In this document: piece by piece, positions 1 through 9,114 of the stretch
How positions within the stretch are numbered: position 1 is the stretch's first letter
Layout of the letters: the number at the start of each line of letters is the position of its first letter
DNA from: Terriglobia bacterium
GTDB taxonomy: Bacteria > Acidobacteriota > Terriglobia > Bryobacterales > Bryobacteraceae
Assembly: GCA_021325235.1 (NCBI GenBank)
Contig: JAJPHN010000025.1
Coordinates: forward strand, 310,001 to 374,000
DNA length: 64,000 nucleotides
Direction of reading: 5' to 3'
Position numbers and translations under genes: made by a program
Notes under the pieces: generated by a model
The model's database searches: none
Told to the model about the DNA's origin: nothing
What the model saw: the letters and a program-made list of their open reading frames with translations, nothing else

Positions 1-1267
1 CAATCGCAGTCTGATCCTGCTCGATCTCCTGCGCCAGAATGCGCAGCGACGAGAGATTATCCTCCACAGCCTGAAAAGCCGAGAGCACCGTCTGCCGATA
101 ATTCGCTACGCCTGCATCGTAATTCGCCTGCGCCTGTTCGTTCTGCCCGCGCCGCGCGCCGCCTTCCCAGATCGTCTGCGAAAGCGTTGGACCCAGCGCC
201 CAGAAGCGGCTCGGCCACGTGAACCACTGCGTAAACGACGAGCTTTCAAGCCCTCCGGAAGCGCTCAGCGTCAGGTTCGGATAGTAGGCCGCGCGCGCCA
301 CGCCAATCTCGGCATTCAACGCAGCAATTTGCCGCTCGGCAGCTGCAATGTCGGGTCGCCGCTCGAGCAGCACCGACGGCAGCGCGACGGGCACCGTCGG
401 CGGCTTGGGCACAAACGGCGCGACTGCTAGCGAGAAATCCGCCGCTGGCTCTCCAATCAGCGTCGCAATCGCGTGCTCGTATTGTGCACGCGCCACGCCC
501 AGGTCCGTTGCCTGCGCAGTGGCCGTGTCGAGTTGTGTCTGCGCCAGCGTAACATCTTCTTCCGAATCGATTCCCGCTCTGTATAACGTCTGCGTCAGAT
601 TCAGCGTGTCGCGATAATTGCGCAGAGTGTCCTCGAGCACGCTCCGCTGCATGTCCAGCGCGCGCACCTGGAAATAGTCCTGCGCGAGCGTGGACTGAAT
701 GCTCAGCAGCGACGTAGCCACGTCCGCCGCGCTCGCCTGCGCCGAATATGCGTTCGCTGCGATCGTGTTGCGGATGCGATGCCAGAAATCCACCGTGTAG
801 GAAACATCGATCGGCAGCGAGAAATCGTTATACGCCTTGCTGAAGCCGCTGCTGCCCGGATTGCCCGGGTTGATCACCTGCGCGCCGCGCGTACCCGAGA
901 TGCGCGAATTCGAGTAAGCGGGAGCCGTGCTGATGGTCGGATACAGCGCAGCTCGCGCCGAGACAACCAGTGCCCGTGCGGCCCGATAATTGGCCTCCGC
1001 CGCCGCCAGCGTCTGGTTGGCCGTGGAGGCGCGTTCTTCGAGCGCGTTCAGTTGCGGGTCGTTGTACATCTCCCACCATTTCGCGCGTATTTTGTCGTCG
1101 CTCGGCTGCGCTACTTTCCAGCCCGCGCCTTCCTTGAACTGCTCGGGCGCCGCTTCCTTGTACGAAACGGGCGTAGGTGCAACCGGCTTCACATACTTCG
1201 GAGCCGGGTTGCAGCTGCTAAACAGCAGCACCGCTGCCATTCCGGTAAACAAAGCCCATTGCCGCAT
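1..1267 (-). CDS. Outer-membrane efflux lipoprotein, NodT/OprM family (3' end outside window)
   Basis: Reading the minus strand from the ATG at 1267 gives an open frame to the window edge (about 422 codons). The N-terminus is a lipoprotein signal (MRQWALFTGMAAVLLFSSC), with Cys19 as the likely lipidated residue. It is followed by the family's 'KYVKPVAPTPVSY' and 'KWWEMYNDPQLNALEERA' segments, and further on by 'LPSVLLERRPDIAAAERQ' and 'NAEIGVARAAYYPNLTLSA', hallmarks of trimeric outer-membrane factors. In tripartite pumps this protein forms the outer-membrane channel. It is the last visible gene of the efflux operon, two bases after the STAS-like gene. The C-terminus is missing because of the window boundary, not truncation. 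Confidence 0.93.
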   Translation of the reverse strand, partial: MRQWALFTGMAAVLLFSSCNPAPKYVKPVAPTPVSYKEAAPEQFKEGAGWKVAQPSDDKIRAKWWEMYNDPQLNALEERASTANQTLAAAEANYRAARALVVSARAALYPTISTAPAYSNSRISGTRGAQVINPGNPGSSGFSKAYNDFSLPIDVSYTVDFWHRIRNTIAANAYSAQASAADVATSLLSIQSTLAQDYFQVRALDMQRSVLEDTLRNYRDTLNLTQTLYRAGIDSEEDVTLAQTQLDTATAQATDLGVARAQYEHAIATLIGEPAADFSLAVAPFVPKPPTVPVALPSVLLERRPDIAAAERQIAALNAEIGVARAAYYPNLTLSASGGLESSSFTQWFTWPSRFWALGPTLSQTIWEGGARRGQNEQAQANYDAGVANYRQTVLSAFQAVEDNLSSLRILAQEIEQDQTAI

Positions 1268-1269
1268 GC

Positions 1270-1560
1270 TTAGTTCTCCAGATCCTCGGAACTCTTCGGC
1301 AGCCAGCTCTTCAGATACACCGGGCAGTTCACCAGCTTCACATCGCGCGCGGCCTGCTGCGAAAAGTATTGAGCCGCTTTGCGGTCCACCAGTGTCACTT
1401 CGCTCAGATCGAGATAAATTCGCCCGCTGGCCTTCCTCGCAGCCGCGAGCGACTGCTCCAGATCCCCAAGCGCGTCCTCGCTGAACTTGCCGTTGAGCAC
1501 CAGCGTGACCGCGTGTTCACCCGGGTGACTCTCGGTCGTGATTTTGTAGAGTTCCTGCAT
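1270..1560 (-). CDS. STAS-domain-like protein embedded in the efflux operon
   Basis: This 96-residue protein has the fold pattern of a STAS/anti-sigma-antagonist domain: a first strand ending 'LVLNGKF', a helix with 'LGDLEQSLAAARKASG', then 'RIYLDLSEVTLVDRKAAQYF'. In classical SpoIIAA/RsbV proteins the last loop reads D-S and the Ser is phosphorylated; here it reads D-R, so no phosphorylatable Ser is present at that place. It lies 15 bases after the RND gene stop and 2 bases before the outer-membrane factor start, so it is almost certainly co-transcribed with the pump. No anti-sigma kinase gene is nearby. The family call comes from pattern reading and is moderate; a role as a scaffold or lipid-transport STAS protein is possible but unproven. 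Confidence 0.7.
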   Translation of the reverse strand: MQELYKITTESHPGEHAVTLVLNGKFSEDALGDLEQSLAAARKASGRIYLDLSEVTLVDRKAAQYFSQQAARDVKLVNCPVYLKSWLPKSSEDLEN

Positions 1561-1575
1561 CTCTCTTTCCTGCCG

Positions 1576-4500
1576 TCAGCCGGCCGCTTCCGCCGGGAAC
1601 TGTTCTCCGCGCAGCCCTCGCAGCCAGATACTCAGGCGATCCATGTAGAGATAAATCACCGGCGTCGTGTAGAGCGTCAGCGCCTGGCTCACAATCAGCC
1701 CGCCCACAATCGTGATCCCGAGCGGCTTCCGCAGTTCCGATCCCGTTCCGGTCCCAAGCGCAAGCGGTAATCCGCCGAGCAGCGCCGCCATCGTGGTCAT
1801 CATGATGGGCCGGAAGCGCAGCAGGCAGGCTTCAAAGACGGCCTGTTTCGGAGGCTTCCGGTTGCGCCGCTCCACCCCCAGCGCGAAATCGATCATCATG
1901 ATCGCGTTCTTCTTCACAATGCCGATCAGCAAAATAATTCCAATGAGCGCAATCACGCTCAGTTCGGTATGAGTGATGAGCAGCGCCAGAATCGCTCCTA
2001 CACCCGCCGAGGGCAGCGTCGAAAGGATCGTGATCGGGTGAATCAGGCTCTCATACAGCATTCCAAGCACGATGTAAACCGCTACCAGCGCCGCTGCGAT
2101 CAGCAGCGGTTCATTCGCCAGCGAAGCTTGAAACGCCTGTGCCGTTCCGGAGAAGCTTGTGTTGATTGTGGTCGGCATCCCCGCTTTCTGCTCCACCGCG
2201 TTGATCGCATCCACCGCCTGTCCGAGCGAAACATTCGTCGCCAGGTTGAACGAAATCGTCACGGACGGAAATACGCCCGAATGGTTCACCGTGAGAGCCG
2301 CCGTCGACGGTCGAAAATGCGTAAAGACATCGAGCGGCACCGCACCTCCGCTCGTCGAAGGCACGTAAACGTCTTTCAACCCCGTCGGATTCTGCCAGAA
2401 CACCGGGTCTACTTCCATCACGATGAAGTACTGGTTCATGCTCGAGTAAGTGCGCGCAATTTCGCGTTCACCAAAAGCGTCGTAGAGCACGTTATCCAGT
2501 GCACTCGGCGTGATGCCGAGCCGCGATGCGGTCGGCCGGTCGATGTCGAGGCTCGCCTCCAGCCCGTTGTTCTGCTGATCGCTGTTCACGTCCGTCAGTT
2601 GTGGCATCTTGCGCATGAGGTTCAGAAGTTTCGGAGCCCAGGAGACAAGCTCGTTCAGGTTGTCGCTCTGTAGCGTGTACTGGTATTGCGCCGCCGCTTG
2701 CCGGCCGCCCATGCGAACATCCTGCGACGCAAGCAGAAAGAGAGTTACCCCCGGCACGCCCGTCAGCTTGGGCCGCAGCCGGTTGATGATCTGGTCTGCG
2801 GTAGCGTGCCGTTCGTCCAGCGGTTTCAGCGCAATGAAGCAGCGTCCTGTATTGGTGGTCGTGCCGCCGCCTCCACCGCTGAATGCCTGCACCGTGGCCA
2901 CCCCCGGATCGCGCTGCACAATCGCCGCCAGCTGCGTAATCTTTTGCTGCATCGATTGAAACGACGTATCCTGATCGCCCATGAACGTGCCGTTCAGCCG
3001 CCCGTTGTCCTGCTGCGGAAAAAAGCCCTTCGGCACGATCACGTACAGATAAACATTCAGCCCCAGCGTCGCGATCGTCACCAGCAGCATGAGCGCCGAG
3101 TGCTTCAACACCCATCCGAGGCTGAGCTCGTACATGCGCAGAATGAAGGCAAAACCGCGCTCGCTCAGGTTGTAAAGCCGTCCGTGTTCGCGACTGTCTT
3201 TCAACAGGCGCGCGCACATGGTCGGTGTTGTGGTGAGCGAAATCACCATCGAGACCAGGATGGTCATCGACAGCGTGACCGCAAATTCCCGGAACAGCCG
3301 TCCCACAATTCCGCCCATCAGCAGGATCGGAATAAACACTGCAACCAGCGAAATGCTGATCGAAAAAACGGTCGAACTGATCTCCGCTGCGCCCTTGAGC
3401 GCCGCCTCCAGCGATCCCAGGCCCTGCTCCCGATAGCGCGTGATATTTTCGAGCACCACGATGGCATCGTCCACCACAAAACCGGTCGAAATCGTCAGCG
3501 CCATTAGCGAGAGATTGTCCACGCTGTAGCCGAGCAGGTACATAATCCCGCACGTCCCGATCAGCGAAACCGGCACCGCCACACTCGGGATCAGCGTGAC
3601 GCGCCAGTCGCGCAGGAAAACGAACACCACCAGAATCACCAGCGCCACCGAGATCATCAGCGTCCGCTCCACATCCCGCACCGAGGCGCGAATCGTGACC
3701 GTCTGGTCGAGCGTAACCGTGAGCTGAATGTCGGGACTGATGCTTGCGTGCAGCTGTGGCAACGCCGCCTTGATGCCGTCCACCGTGTCGATGATGTTTG
3801 CTCCCGGCTGGCGGAAGATGATCAGCAGTGCCGCCCTTTTTCCGTTCGCCAGCCCCAGCGAGCGAACCGTCTGAACCGAATCGGTGACTTTCGCGACGTC
3901 TTTCAGGCGCACCGTCGAACCCGTCCGCAGCACGATGGGCTCGTAGTCCACCGCGTGCAGCAGTTGATCGTTCGCGTCGATCAGCCAGCGGTGATCGCGG
4001 TCCGCGAAACTGCCTTTTGCCAGATTGCTCGTCTGCGAACTGATCGCGCTGCGCACGCTCTCCAGGCTCAGGCCGAAGTGATTCAGCATGGTCGGATTCA
4101 CATCGATGCGCACGGCCGGCGCTGAGCTTCCGCCGACAATCACCTGGCCCACGCCGCGGATCTGCGAAATGCGCTGCGAGAGCACAGTAGAAGCTGCGTC
4201 GTACAGTGCCGAGGGCGGCAGCTTGTCGGAGGTCAGCGCAATAATCGTGATCGGCGCGTCCGCCGGATTGACTTTGCGGTATGTCGGATTGCTGGGTAGA
4301 TCGGCCGGCAGATAGCTGCGCGCCGCATTGATGGCCGCTTCCACATCGCGCGCCGCCGCGTCGATATTGCGATTCAGATCGAATTGCAGCGTGATGCTGG
4401 TCTGGCCGAGCGAGCTCGAAGATGTCATCTCCGTCACCGCTGCGATCCGTCCAAACTGACGCTCCAGCGGCGTAGCAACGGATGACGCCATCGTCTCGGG

Positions 4501-4665
4501 GCTCGCACCGGGTAGCGATGCCGAAACGGAGATCGTCGGAAAATCCACTTGCGGCAGCGGCGATACCGGTAACAGCCGGAACGCCACCGCGCCCGCCAGG
4601 CCCACCGCTACCGTCAGCAGCGCCGTCGCCACCGGCCGCCGGATGAATACCGCCGAGACACTCAT
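1576..4665 (-). CDS. mdtC: RND multidrug efflux permease, MdtC-like
   Basis: The product is 1029 aa, the normal length for HAE1 RND pumps. It starts with the family N-terminus ([17 protein letters not shown], then [16 protein letters not shown]). '[15 protein letters not shown]' in TM4 carries the proton-relay Asp pair and '[15 protein letters not shown]' in TM10 carries the Lys. It is the inner-membrane, proton-driven pump of a tripartite exporter. Its start overlaps the stop of the upstream pump gene by 4 bases (4662-4665), so the two are translationally coupled, as expected for MdtB/MdtC-type heteromeric pumps. The substrate cannot be read from the sequence. The gene name is by family and operon resemblance. 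Confidence 0.93.
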   Translation of the reverse strand: MSVSAVFIRRPVATALLTVAVGLAGAVAFRLLPVSPLPQVDFPTISVSASLPGASPETMASSVATPLERQFGRIAAVTEMTSSSSLGQTSITLQFDLNRNIDAAARDVEAAINAARSYLPADLPSNPTYRKVNPADAPITIIALTSDKLPPSALYDAASTVLSQRISQIRGVGQVIVGGSSAPAVRIDVNPTMLNHFGLSLESVRSAISSQTSNLAKGSFADRDHRWLIDANDQLLHAVDYEPIVLRTGSTVRLKDVAKVTDSVQTVRSLGLANGKRAALLIIFRQPGANIIDTVDGIKAALPQLHASISPDIQLTVTLDQTVTIRASVRDVERTLMISVALVILVVFVFLRDWRVTLIPSVAVPVSLIGTCGIMYLLGYSVDNLSLMALTISTGFVVDDAIVVLENITRYREQGLGSLEAALKGAAEISSTVFSISISLVAVFIPILLMGGIVGRLFREFAVTLSMTILVSMVISLTTTPTMCARLLKDSREHGRLYNLSERGFAFILRMYELSLGWVLKHSALMLLVTIATLGLNVYLYVIVPKGFFPQQDNGRLNGTFMGDQDTSFQSMQQKITQLAAIVQRDPGVATVQAFSGGGGGTTTNTGRCFIALKPLDERHATADQIINRLRPKLTGVPGVTLFLLASQDVRMGGRQAAAQYQYTLQSDNLNELVSWAPKLLNLMRKMPQLTDVNSDQQNNGLEASLDIDRPTASRLGITPSALDNVLYDAFGEREIARTYSSMNQYFIVMEVDPVFWQNPTGLKDVYVPSTSGGAVPLDVFTHFRPSTAALTVNHSGVFPSVTISFNLATNVSLGQAVDAINAVEQKAGMPTTINTSFSGTAQAFQASLANEPLLIAAALVAVYIVLGMLYESLIHPITILSTLPSAGVGAILALLITHTELSVIALIGIILLIGIVKKNAIMMIDFALGVERRNRKPPKQAVFEACLLRFRPIMMTTMAALLGGLPLALGTGTGSELRKPLGITIVGGLIVSQALTLYTTPVIYLYMDRLSIWLRGLRGEQFPAEAAG

Positions 4666-7600
4666 CCCTGCGCCTCTTGCGGTGCGTTTCCCGCCGCCTT
4701 CGGCTCAGTTTCTACTCCGCTCGCCCGGTGTTTGGTGAAGCGCGCCGCCAGCTCATCGAAGAACAGATAAATGACGGGCGTCGTGTACAACGTCAGCAGC
4801 TGGCTCAGCAGCAGGCCGCCGATAATCGTGATGCCGAGCGGACGCCGCAGCTCCGAACCCACCCCTTGTCCAAACGCCAGCGGCACGGCGCCGAGCAGCG
4901 CCGCCATCGTCGTCATCATGATCGGCCGGAATCGCAACAGCGAAGCCTGATAGATCGCATCGTACGGAGCCTTGCCTTCTTTGCGCTCGGCCTCCAGTGC
5001 GAAATCGATCATCATGATCGCGTTTTTCTTCACAATGCCGATCAGCAGAACGATTCCGATAATCGCCACCACCGTCAGCTCCTGCCGGCAGATCATGAGC
5101 GCGAGCAGCGCGCCCACTCCGGCCGAAGGCAATGTCGAAAGAATCGTCACCGGGTGTATGTAGCTCTCGTACAGCACGCCCAGCACGATGTACACCGTCA
5201 CCAGCGCTGCCAGAATGAGCAGCGGCTCATTCGTCAACGACGCAACAAAGGCCTGCGCCGTCCCTTGGAACGACGCCTGCATGGCTGCCGGCGGAGGCAT
5301 CTCTTTCTCCACCTTGCGAATCGCATTCACCGCTTCTCCCAGCGCCGCATGCGGAGCCAGGTTGAACGACACCGTCGTCGCCGGGAATTGCCCCAGATGG
5401 CTGATCAGAATGGGCGTCGAAGCATTGGAGAAGCGCGTAATAGCGCTCAGCGGAACCGGCGTTCCTGCCGCCGATTTGAGATACACATCGTGCAGATTGA
5501 AAGGCCGTTGCCGGAATTGCGGCAGAACTTCCAGAATCACGTGATACTGGTTCAGCTGCGTGTAAAGCGTCGATACCTGCCGTTGCCCGAATGCGTCGTA
5601 CAGCGCCTGATCGATCCCCGATGCCGAAAGGCCCACGCGCATCGCCGTATCGCGATCGATGTAGATAGACGATTCCAGTCCGTGCGTCTGCAGATCGCTT
5701 GCCACATCCGCTAGTTCCGGCAGCTGCTTCAGCCGCGTCACAAATCGCCCGACGTAGTCGGCTAGTTCGTTCGCATCCGGGTCTTCAATCGTGTACTGAT
5801 ATTCCGTCCGGCTGACAATGTCTTCCACCGTCAGGTCTTGCACCGGCTGCATGTACAGCGCAATCCCGTCGATTGAAGAAAGCTTCGAATTGAGCCGGCG
5901 TATCACATCCGACGCGCTGATCCCGCGATCCTCGAGCGGCTTCAAATTGATCTGGATGCGCCCCGCATTCAGCGTCGTGTTGGTCGAATCCACCCCGATG
6001 AAAGACGACAGGCTTTCGACCGCCGGATCTTTGAGAATCACCCGTGCCAGCCGCTGCTGCAAATTCGACATTGCGCCGAACGATGTGCTCTGATCCGCCT
6101 CCGAAACGCCCTGAATTACTCCAGTGTCCTGCACCGGGAAGAAGCCTTTCGGGATCACGATGTACAGCAGCACGGTAACGATCAGCGTGGCCAGCGCCAC
6201 CAGCAGCGTCGCCACACGGTGCGCCAGTACGAATTTCAGCGTTCTCCCATAGAACTCTATGGTACGCTCGAAAACGCGCTCGCTCGCACGATAAAAGCGG
6301 CCTTCTTTGGCATCTTTCTTGTGCCGCAGCAGTTTCGCGCAAAGCATCGGTGTCAGCGTTAGCGAAACAAATGCCGAAATCAGAATCGTCACCGCTAGCG
6401 TGATGGCAAATTCGCGAAACAGCCGGCCGGTGATGTCGCCCATGAAGAGCAGCGGAATCAGCACCGCAATCAGCGAAATTGTCAACGAAAGAATGGTGAA
6501 GCCGATCTGCTCAGCGCCTTTGAGTGCCGCATCGAGCGGACGTTCGCCCTCCTCCACGTAGCGCATGATGTTCTCGATCATCACGATCGCGTCGTCCACC
6601 ACAAATCCCGTCGAAATCGTCAGCGCCATCAGCGTCAGATTGTTCAGGCTGTAGCCGAGCAGATACATCACCGCAAACGTGCCAATCAGCGAAAGCGGCA
6701 CGGCCACGCTCGGAATGAAGGTCGCCGCCAGGTTGCGCAGAAAAAGGAAAATCACCGCCACTACCAGCGCGATACAGACCATCAGCTCGAACTTCACGTC
6801 CGAAACCGATGCGCGCACCGTGATCGTGCGGTCCGTGAGCGTCTGAATCTGAATAGCGGAGGGAATCGTGGCGCGCAAACGCGGCAACAGCGCCTTCACT
6901 CGATCGACAACCTGAATAATATTCGCTCCCGGCTGCCGTTGAATATTGACAATCACCGCCGGCGTCGTATTCATCCAGGCCGCCTGCAGCGAATTTTCTA
7001 CGCCATCAACCACATTTGCCACGTCCTTCAGTACCACTGGCGCATTGTTCTTGTACGCCACAATCACCTGTTTGAACTCATCCGCGCTGATGAGCTGATC
7101 GTTGGCGTTGATCTGGTACCCCTGATGCGGTCCGTCGAAGCTGCCTTTGGCCGTATTCACGCTCGTCGCATTGATCGCCGCGTGAATGTCTTCCAGGTTG
7201 ATCCCGTACGAAGCCAGCTGCGTCGGATTCACCTCGATCCGCACAGCCTTCTTCTGGCCGCCGCCGATCGTCACGGCTCCCACACCGGAAAGCTGCGAAA
7301 TCTTCTGCGCCAGCCGTGTGTCCGCGTAGTCTTCCACATCCTGCAGCGCCATCGATTTCGACGTGAGCGCCAGGGTCATGATCGGCGCATCGGCCGGGTT
7401 CGTCTTGTTGTAAATCGGAGGTAGCGGCAGATCCGTCGGCAAAAAGTTCTGCGCCGCGTTGATCGCCGCCTGCACCTCCTGCTCGGCCACATCGATATTC
7501 AGGCTCAACACAAACTGCAGCGTGATGATCGAAGCGCCTTCCGAACTCGTCGAAAGCATCTGGTTGAGTCCGGGTACTTCTCCTAACTGCCGCTCGAGCG

Positions 7601-7796
7601 GCGCCGTGATCGCCGACGCCGTCACCGAAGGGCTCGCGCCCGGATAGAACGTGACAACCTGAATCGTCGGGTAATCCACCTCCGGCAACGCCGAAACCGG
7701 AAGTTGCTTATACGCCACGACTCCGACCAGCAGAATCGCGGCCATCAGCAGCGACGTCGCGATCGGTCGAAGAATAAACGGCCGCGACGGGTTCAC
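4662..7796 (-). CDS. mdtB: RND multidrug efflux permease, MdtB-like
   Basis: A second full-length RND pump of 1044 aa. The N-terminus is [20 protein letters not shown] followed by '[16 protein letters not shown]'; TM4 contains '[15 protein letters not shown]' and TM10 '[19 protein letters not shown]', so the essential Asp/Asp and Lys residues are all present. It overlaps the adaptor gene upstream by 4 bases (7793-7796) and the second pump downstream by 4 bases. Two tandem RND genes after one adaptor is the mdtABC arrangement; in E. coli MdtB and MdtC form a mixed trimer. The C-terminal tail after TM12 is rich in Glu, Lys and Ala and differs from the partner. Confidence 0.93.
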   Translation of the reverse strand: MNPSRPFILRPIATSLLMAAILLVGVVAYKQLPVSALPEVDYPTIQVVTFYPGASPSVTASAITAPLERQLGEVPGLNQMLSTSSEGASIITLQFVLSLNIDVAEQEVQAAINAAQNFLPTDLPLPPIYNKTNPADAPIMTLALTSKSMALQDVEDYADTRLAQKISQLSGVGAVTIGGGQKKAVRIEVNPTQLASYGINLEDIHAAINATSVNTAKGSFDGPHQGYQINANDQLISADEFKQVIVAYKNNAPVVLKDVANVVDGVENSLQAAWMNTTPAVIVNIQRQPGANIIQVVDRVKALLPRLRATIPSAIQIQTLTDRTITVRASVSDVKFELMVCIALVVAVIFLFLRNLAATFIPSVAVPLSLIGTFAVMYLLGYSLNNLTLMALTISTGFVVDDAIVMIENIMRYVEEGERPLDAALKGAEQIGFTILSLTISLIAVLIPLLFMGDITGRLFREFAITLAVTILISAFVSLTLTPMLCAKLLRHKKDAKEGRFYRASERVFERTIEFYGRTLKFVLAHRVATLLVALATLIVTVLLYIVIPKGFFPVQDTGVIQGVSEADQSTSFGAMSNLQQRLARVILKDPAVESLSSFIGVDSTNTTLNAGRIQINLKPLEDRGISASDVIRRLNSKLSSIDGIALYMQPVQDLTVEDIVSRTEYQYTIEDPDANELADYVGRFVTRLKQLPELADVASDLQTHGLESSIYIDRDTAMRVGLSASGIDQALYDAFGQRQVSTLYTQLNQYHVILEVLPQFRQRPFNLHDVYLKSAAGTPVPLSAITRFSNASTPILISHLGQFPATTVSFNLAPHAALGEAVNAIRKVEKEMPPPAAMQASFQGTAQAFVASLTNEPLLILAALVTVYIVLGVLYESYIHPVTILSTLPSAGVGALLALMICRQELTVVAIIGIVLLIGIVKKNAIMMIDFALEAERKEGKAPYDAIYQASLLRFRPIMMTTMAALLGAVPLAFGQGVGSELRRPLGITIIGGLLLSQLLTLYTTPVIYLFFDELAARFTKHRASGVETEPKAAGNAPQEAQG

Positions 7797-8989
7797 TCCG
7801 ATTGTTCCTTGCTACCTGCTGCAGCGGGCGGTTTGTTCCCGCGGACCACAACCTTACTGCCGTCCTGCAGCTTGTCGAAACCATCGGTCACAAGTTGCTC
7901 GCCCGGATTTACTCCCGTCACCGCCGATTGATTGCCGTCCGTCGTCGCTACCTTCACGTTGCGCGATTTGACCGTCTTATCGGCGCCGATCACATATACA
8001 AACGCCACCTCGTTATTGCGCTGTATCGCCGCGTTTGGAACGATATTCACCCCCTGCAGCGTTTTCACCAGCAATCGCGCATTCACAAATTCGTTTGGAA
8101 ACAGCTTGATGTCGCGATTCTGAAAAATCGCACGCGCGCGAACCGTTCCCGTCGACGTATCCACCAGGTTGTCCAACGTCAGCAGCGTGCCTTGCGAGAG
8201 CTCTTCCTGGTTGTCCCGGCTCAACGCGTCCACTCGCATCTTCTTCCCGCCCCGCTCCTGCGTGATCACGTCCGAAATGTAATCCTCCGGAATCGTGAAA
8301 ATAACCGTGATCGGCTGAATCTGCGTGATCGTCATCAGCGGCGCCGTGCCATTCGCCTGCACGATGTTGCCCGGATCCACTGCTCGCAGACCAACCCGTC
8401 CATCAATCGGCGCGCGAATCTGCGTGTATTCAACGTTCACTTTGGCCGCGTCCAGATTGCCCTGATCCACCTTCACCGTGCCTTCGTCCTGATGCACAGT
8501 CGCCTGCTGCGTGGCCAGCGTCTGCTCGGGAATTGCATGCTGCGCAATCGCGAGCTGATAACGTCCCAGATCCAGCTTCGCGTTCGCCAGCACGGCCTGG
8601 TCGCGCTCGAGTTGCCCTTCCGCCTGCACATACGAGGCCTGATAAGGACGCGGATCGATCACCGCCAGCAGATCGCCCTTCTTCACCAGCTGGCCTTCGC
8701 GATAATGAATCTCGGTCAGCTCGCCCGCCACCCGGCTGGTAATCGACGCCGTGTAGAACGACGTCACGGTTCCCAGCCCGCTGATCGTCTCGTCCATGTT
8801 GCCCTTCGCTACCGTTGCCGCTGAAACCGGAATCGCTCCGCCCGCGCCACGCCGCCCCTTCTGAGCGCCGCCTTGCCCGCCTGCACCGGTCTGCGACTGC
8901 CGTTGCGAAAGCAGCACGCCGGCTCCAACCAGCAATAAGGAAGCCGCAATCCACAGAGAGCGGCGCGAGATTCGTCGTAGTCGGCTCAT
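7793..8989 (-). CDS. mdtA: Periplasmic adaptor (membrane fusion protein), MdtA/AcrA-like
   Basis: The frame is open to 9067, but the ATG at 8989 is the better start: it follows a GGGGAT ribosome-binding-like sequence, and the upstream alternative lies inside the palindrome at 9052-9069. From there the protein is about 398 aa. It has an N-terminal membrane anchor ([19 protein letters not shown]), then a lipoyl-type hairpin domain ('[20 protein letters not shown]', '[20 protein letters not shown]') and the matching half '[20 protein letters not shown]'. It links the RND pump to the outer-membrane factor. It is first in the operon, so regulation of the whole pump should act just upstream, where a perfect inverted repeat occurs. 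Confidence 0.93.
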   Translation of the reverse strand: MSRLRRISRRSLWIAASLLLVGAGVLLSQRQSQTGAGGQGGAQKGRRGAGGAIPVSAATVAKGNMDETISGLGTVTSFYTASITSRVAGELTEIHYREGQLVKKGDLLAVIDPRPYQASYVQAEGQLERDQAVLANAKLDLGRYQLAIAQHAIPEQTLATQQATVHQDEGTVKVDQGNLDAAKVNVEYTQIRAPIDGRVGLRAVDPGNIVQANGTAPLMTITQIQPITVIFTIPEDYISDVITQERGGKKMRVDALSRDNQEELSQGTLLTLDNLVDTSTGTVRARAIFQNRDIKLFPNEFVNARLLVKTLQGVNIVPNAAIQRNNEVAFVYVIGADKTVKSRNVKVATTDGNQSAVTGVNPGEQLVTDGFDKLQDGSKVVVRGNKPPAAAGSKEQSE

Positions 8990-9051
8990 CGCTATCCCCG
9001 TTGTACGCATCCGCACCCCTCCCGCGCGACTGCCAAAAGAGCTATCGCCAG

Positions 9052-9069
9052 CTATGCCATTTGGCATAG
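9052..9069. promoter_or_regulatory. Perfect 8-2-8 palindrome between the efflux operon and the sensor kinase (candidate operator)
   Basis: The sequence CTATGCCA-TT-TGGCATAG is a perfect inverted repeat with a 2-base centre. It sits 63 bases upstream of the mdtA start (8989) and 46 bases upstream of the kinase start (9115), so it could serve either divergent gene. Its core can be read as a 7-2-7 arrangement, the geometry known for NarL-family binding sites, and a NarL-family regulator is encoded at 12066. Binding is an inference. Confidence 0.5.
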
Positions 9070-9114
9070 GTTCTTCGTAGGCCCGAATGCCTCGCCGTCT
9101 GACACAATCAAGTC

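Noticed and set aside
1576-7796. The two RND pump genes as a recent tandem duplication
   Set aside because: The proteins are alike in motifs but clearly diverged along their length, consistent with an old MdtB/MdtC pair.
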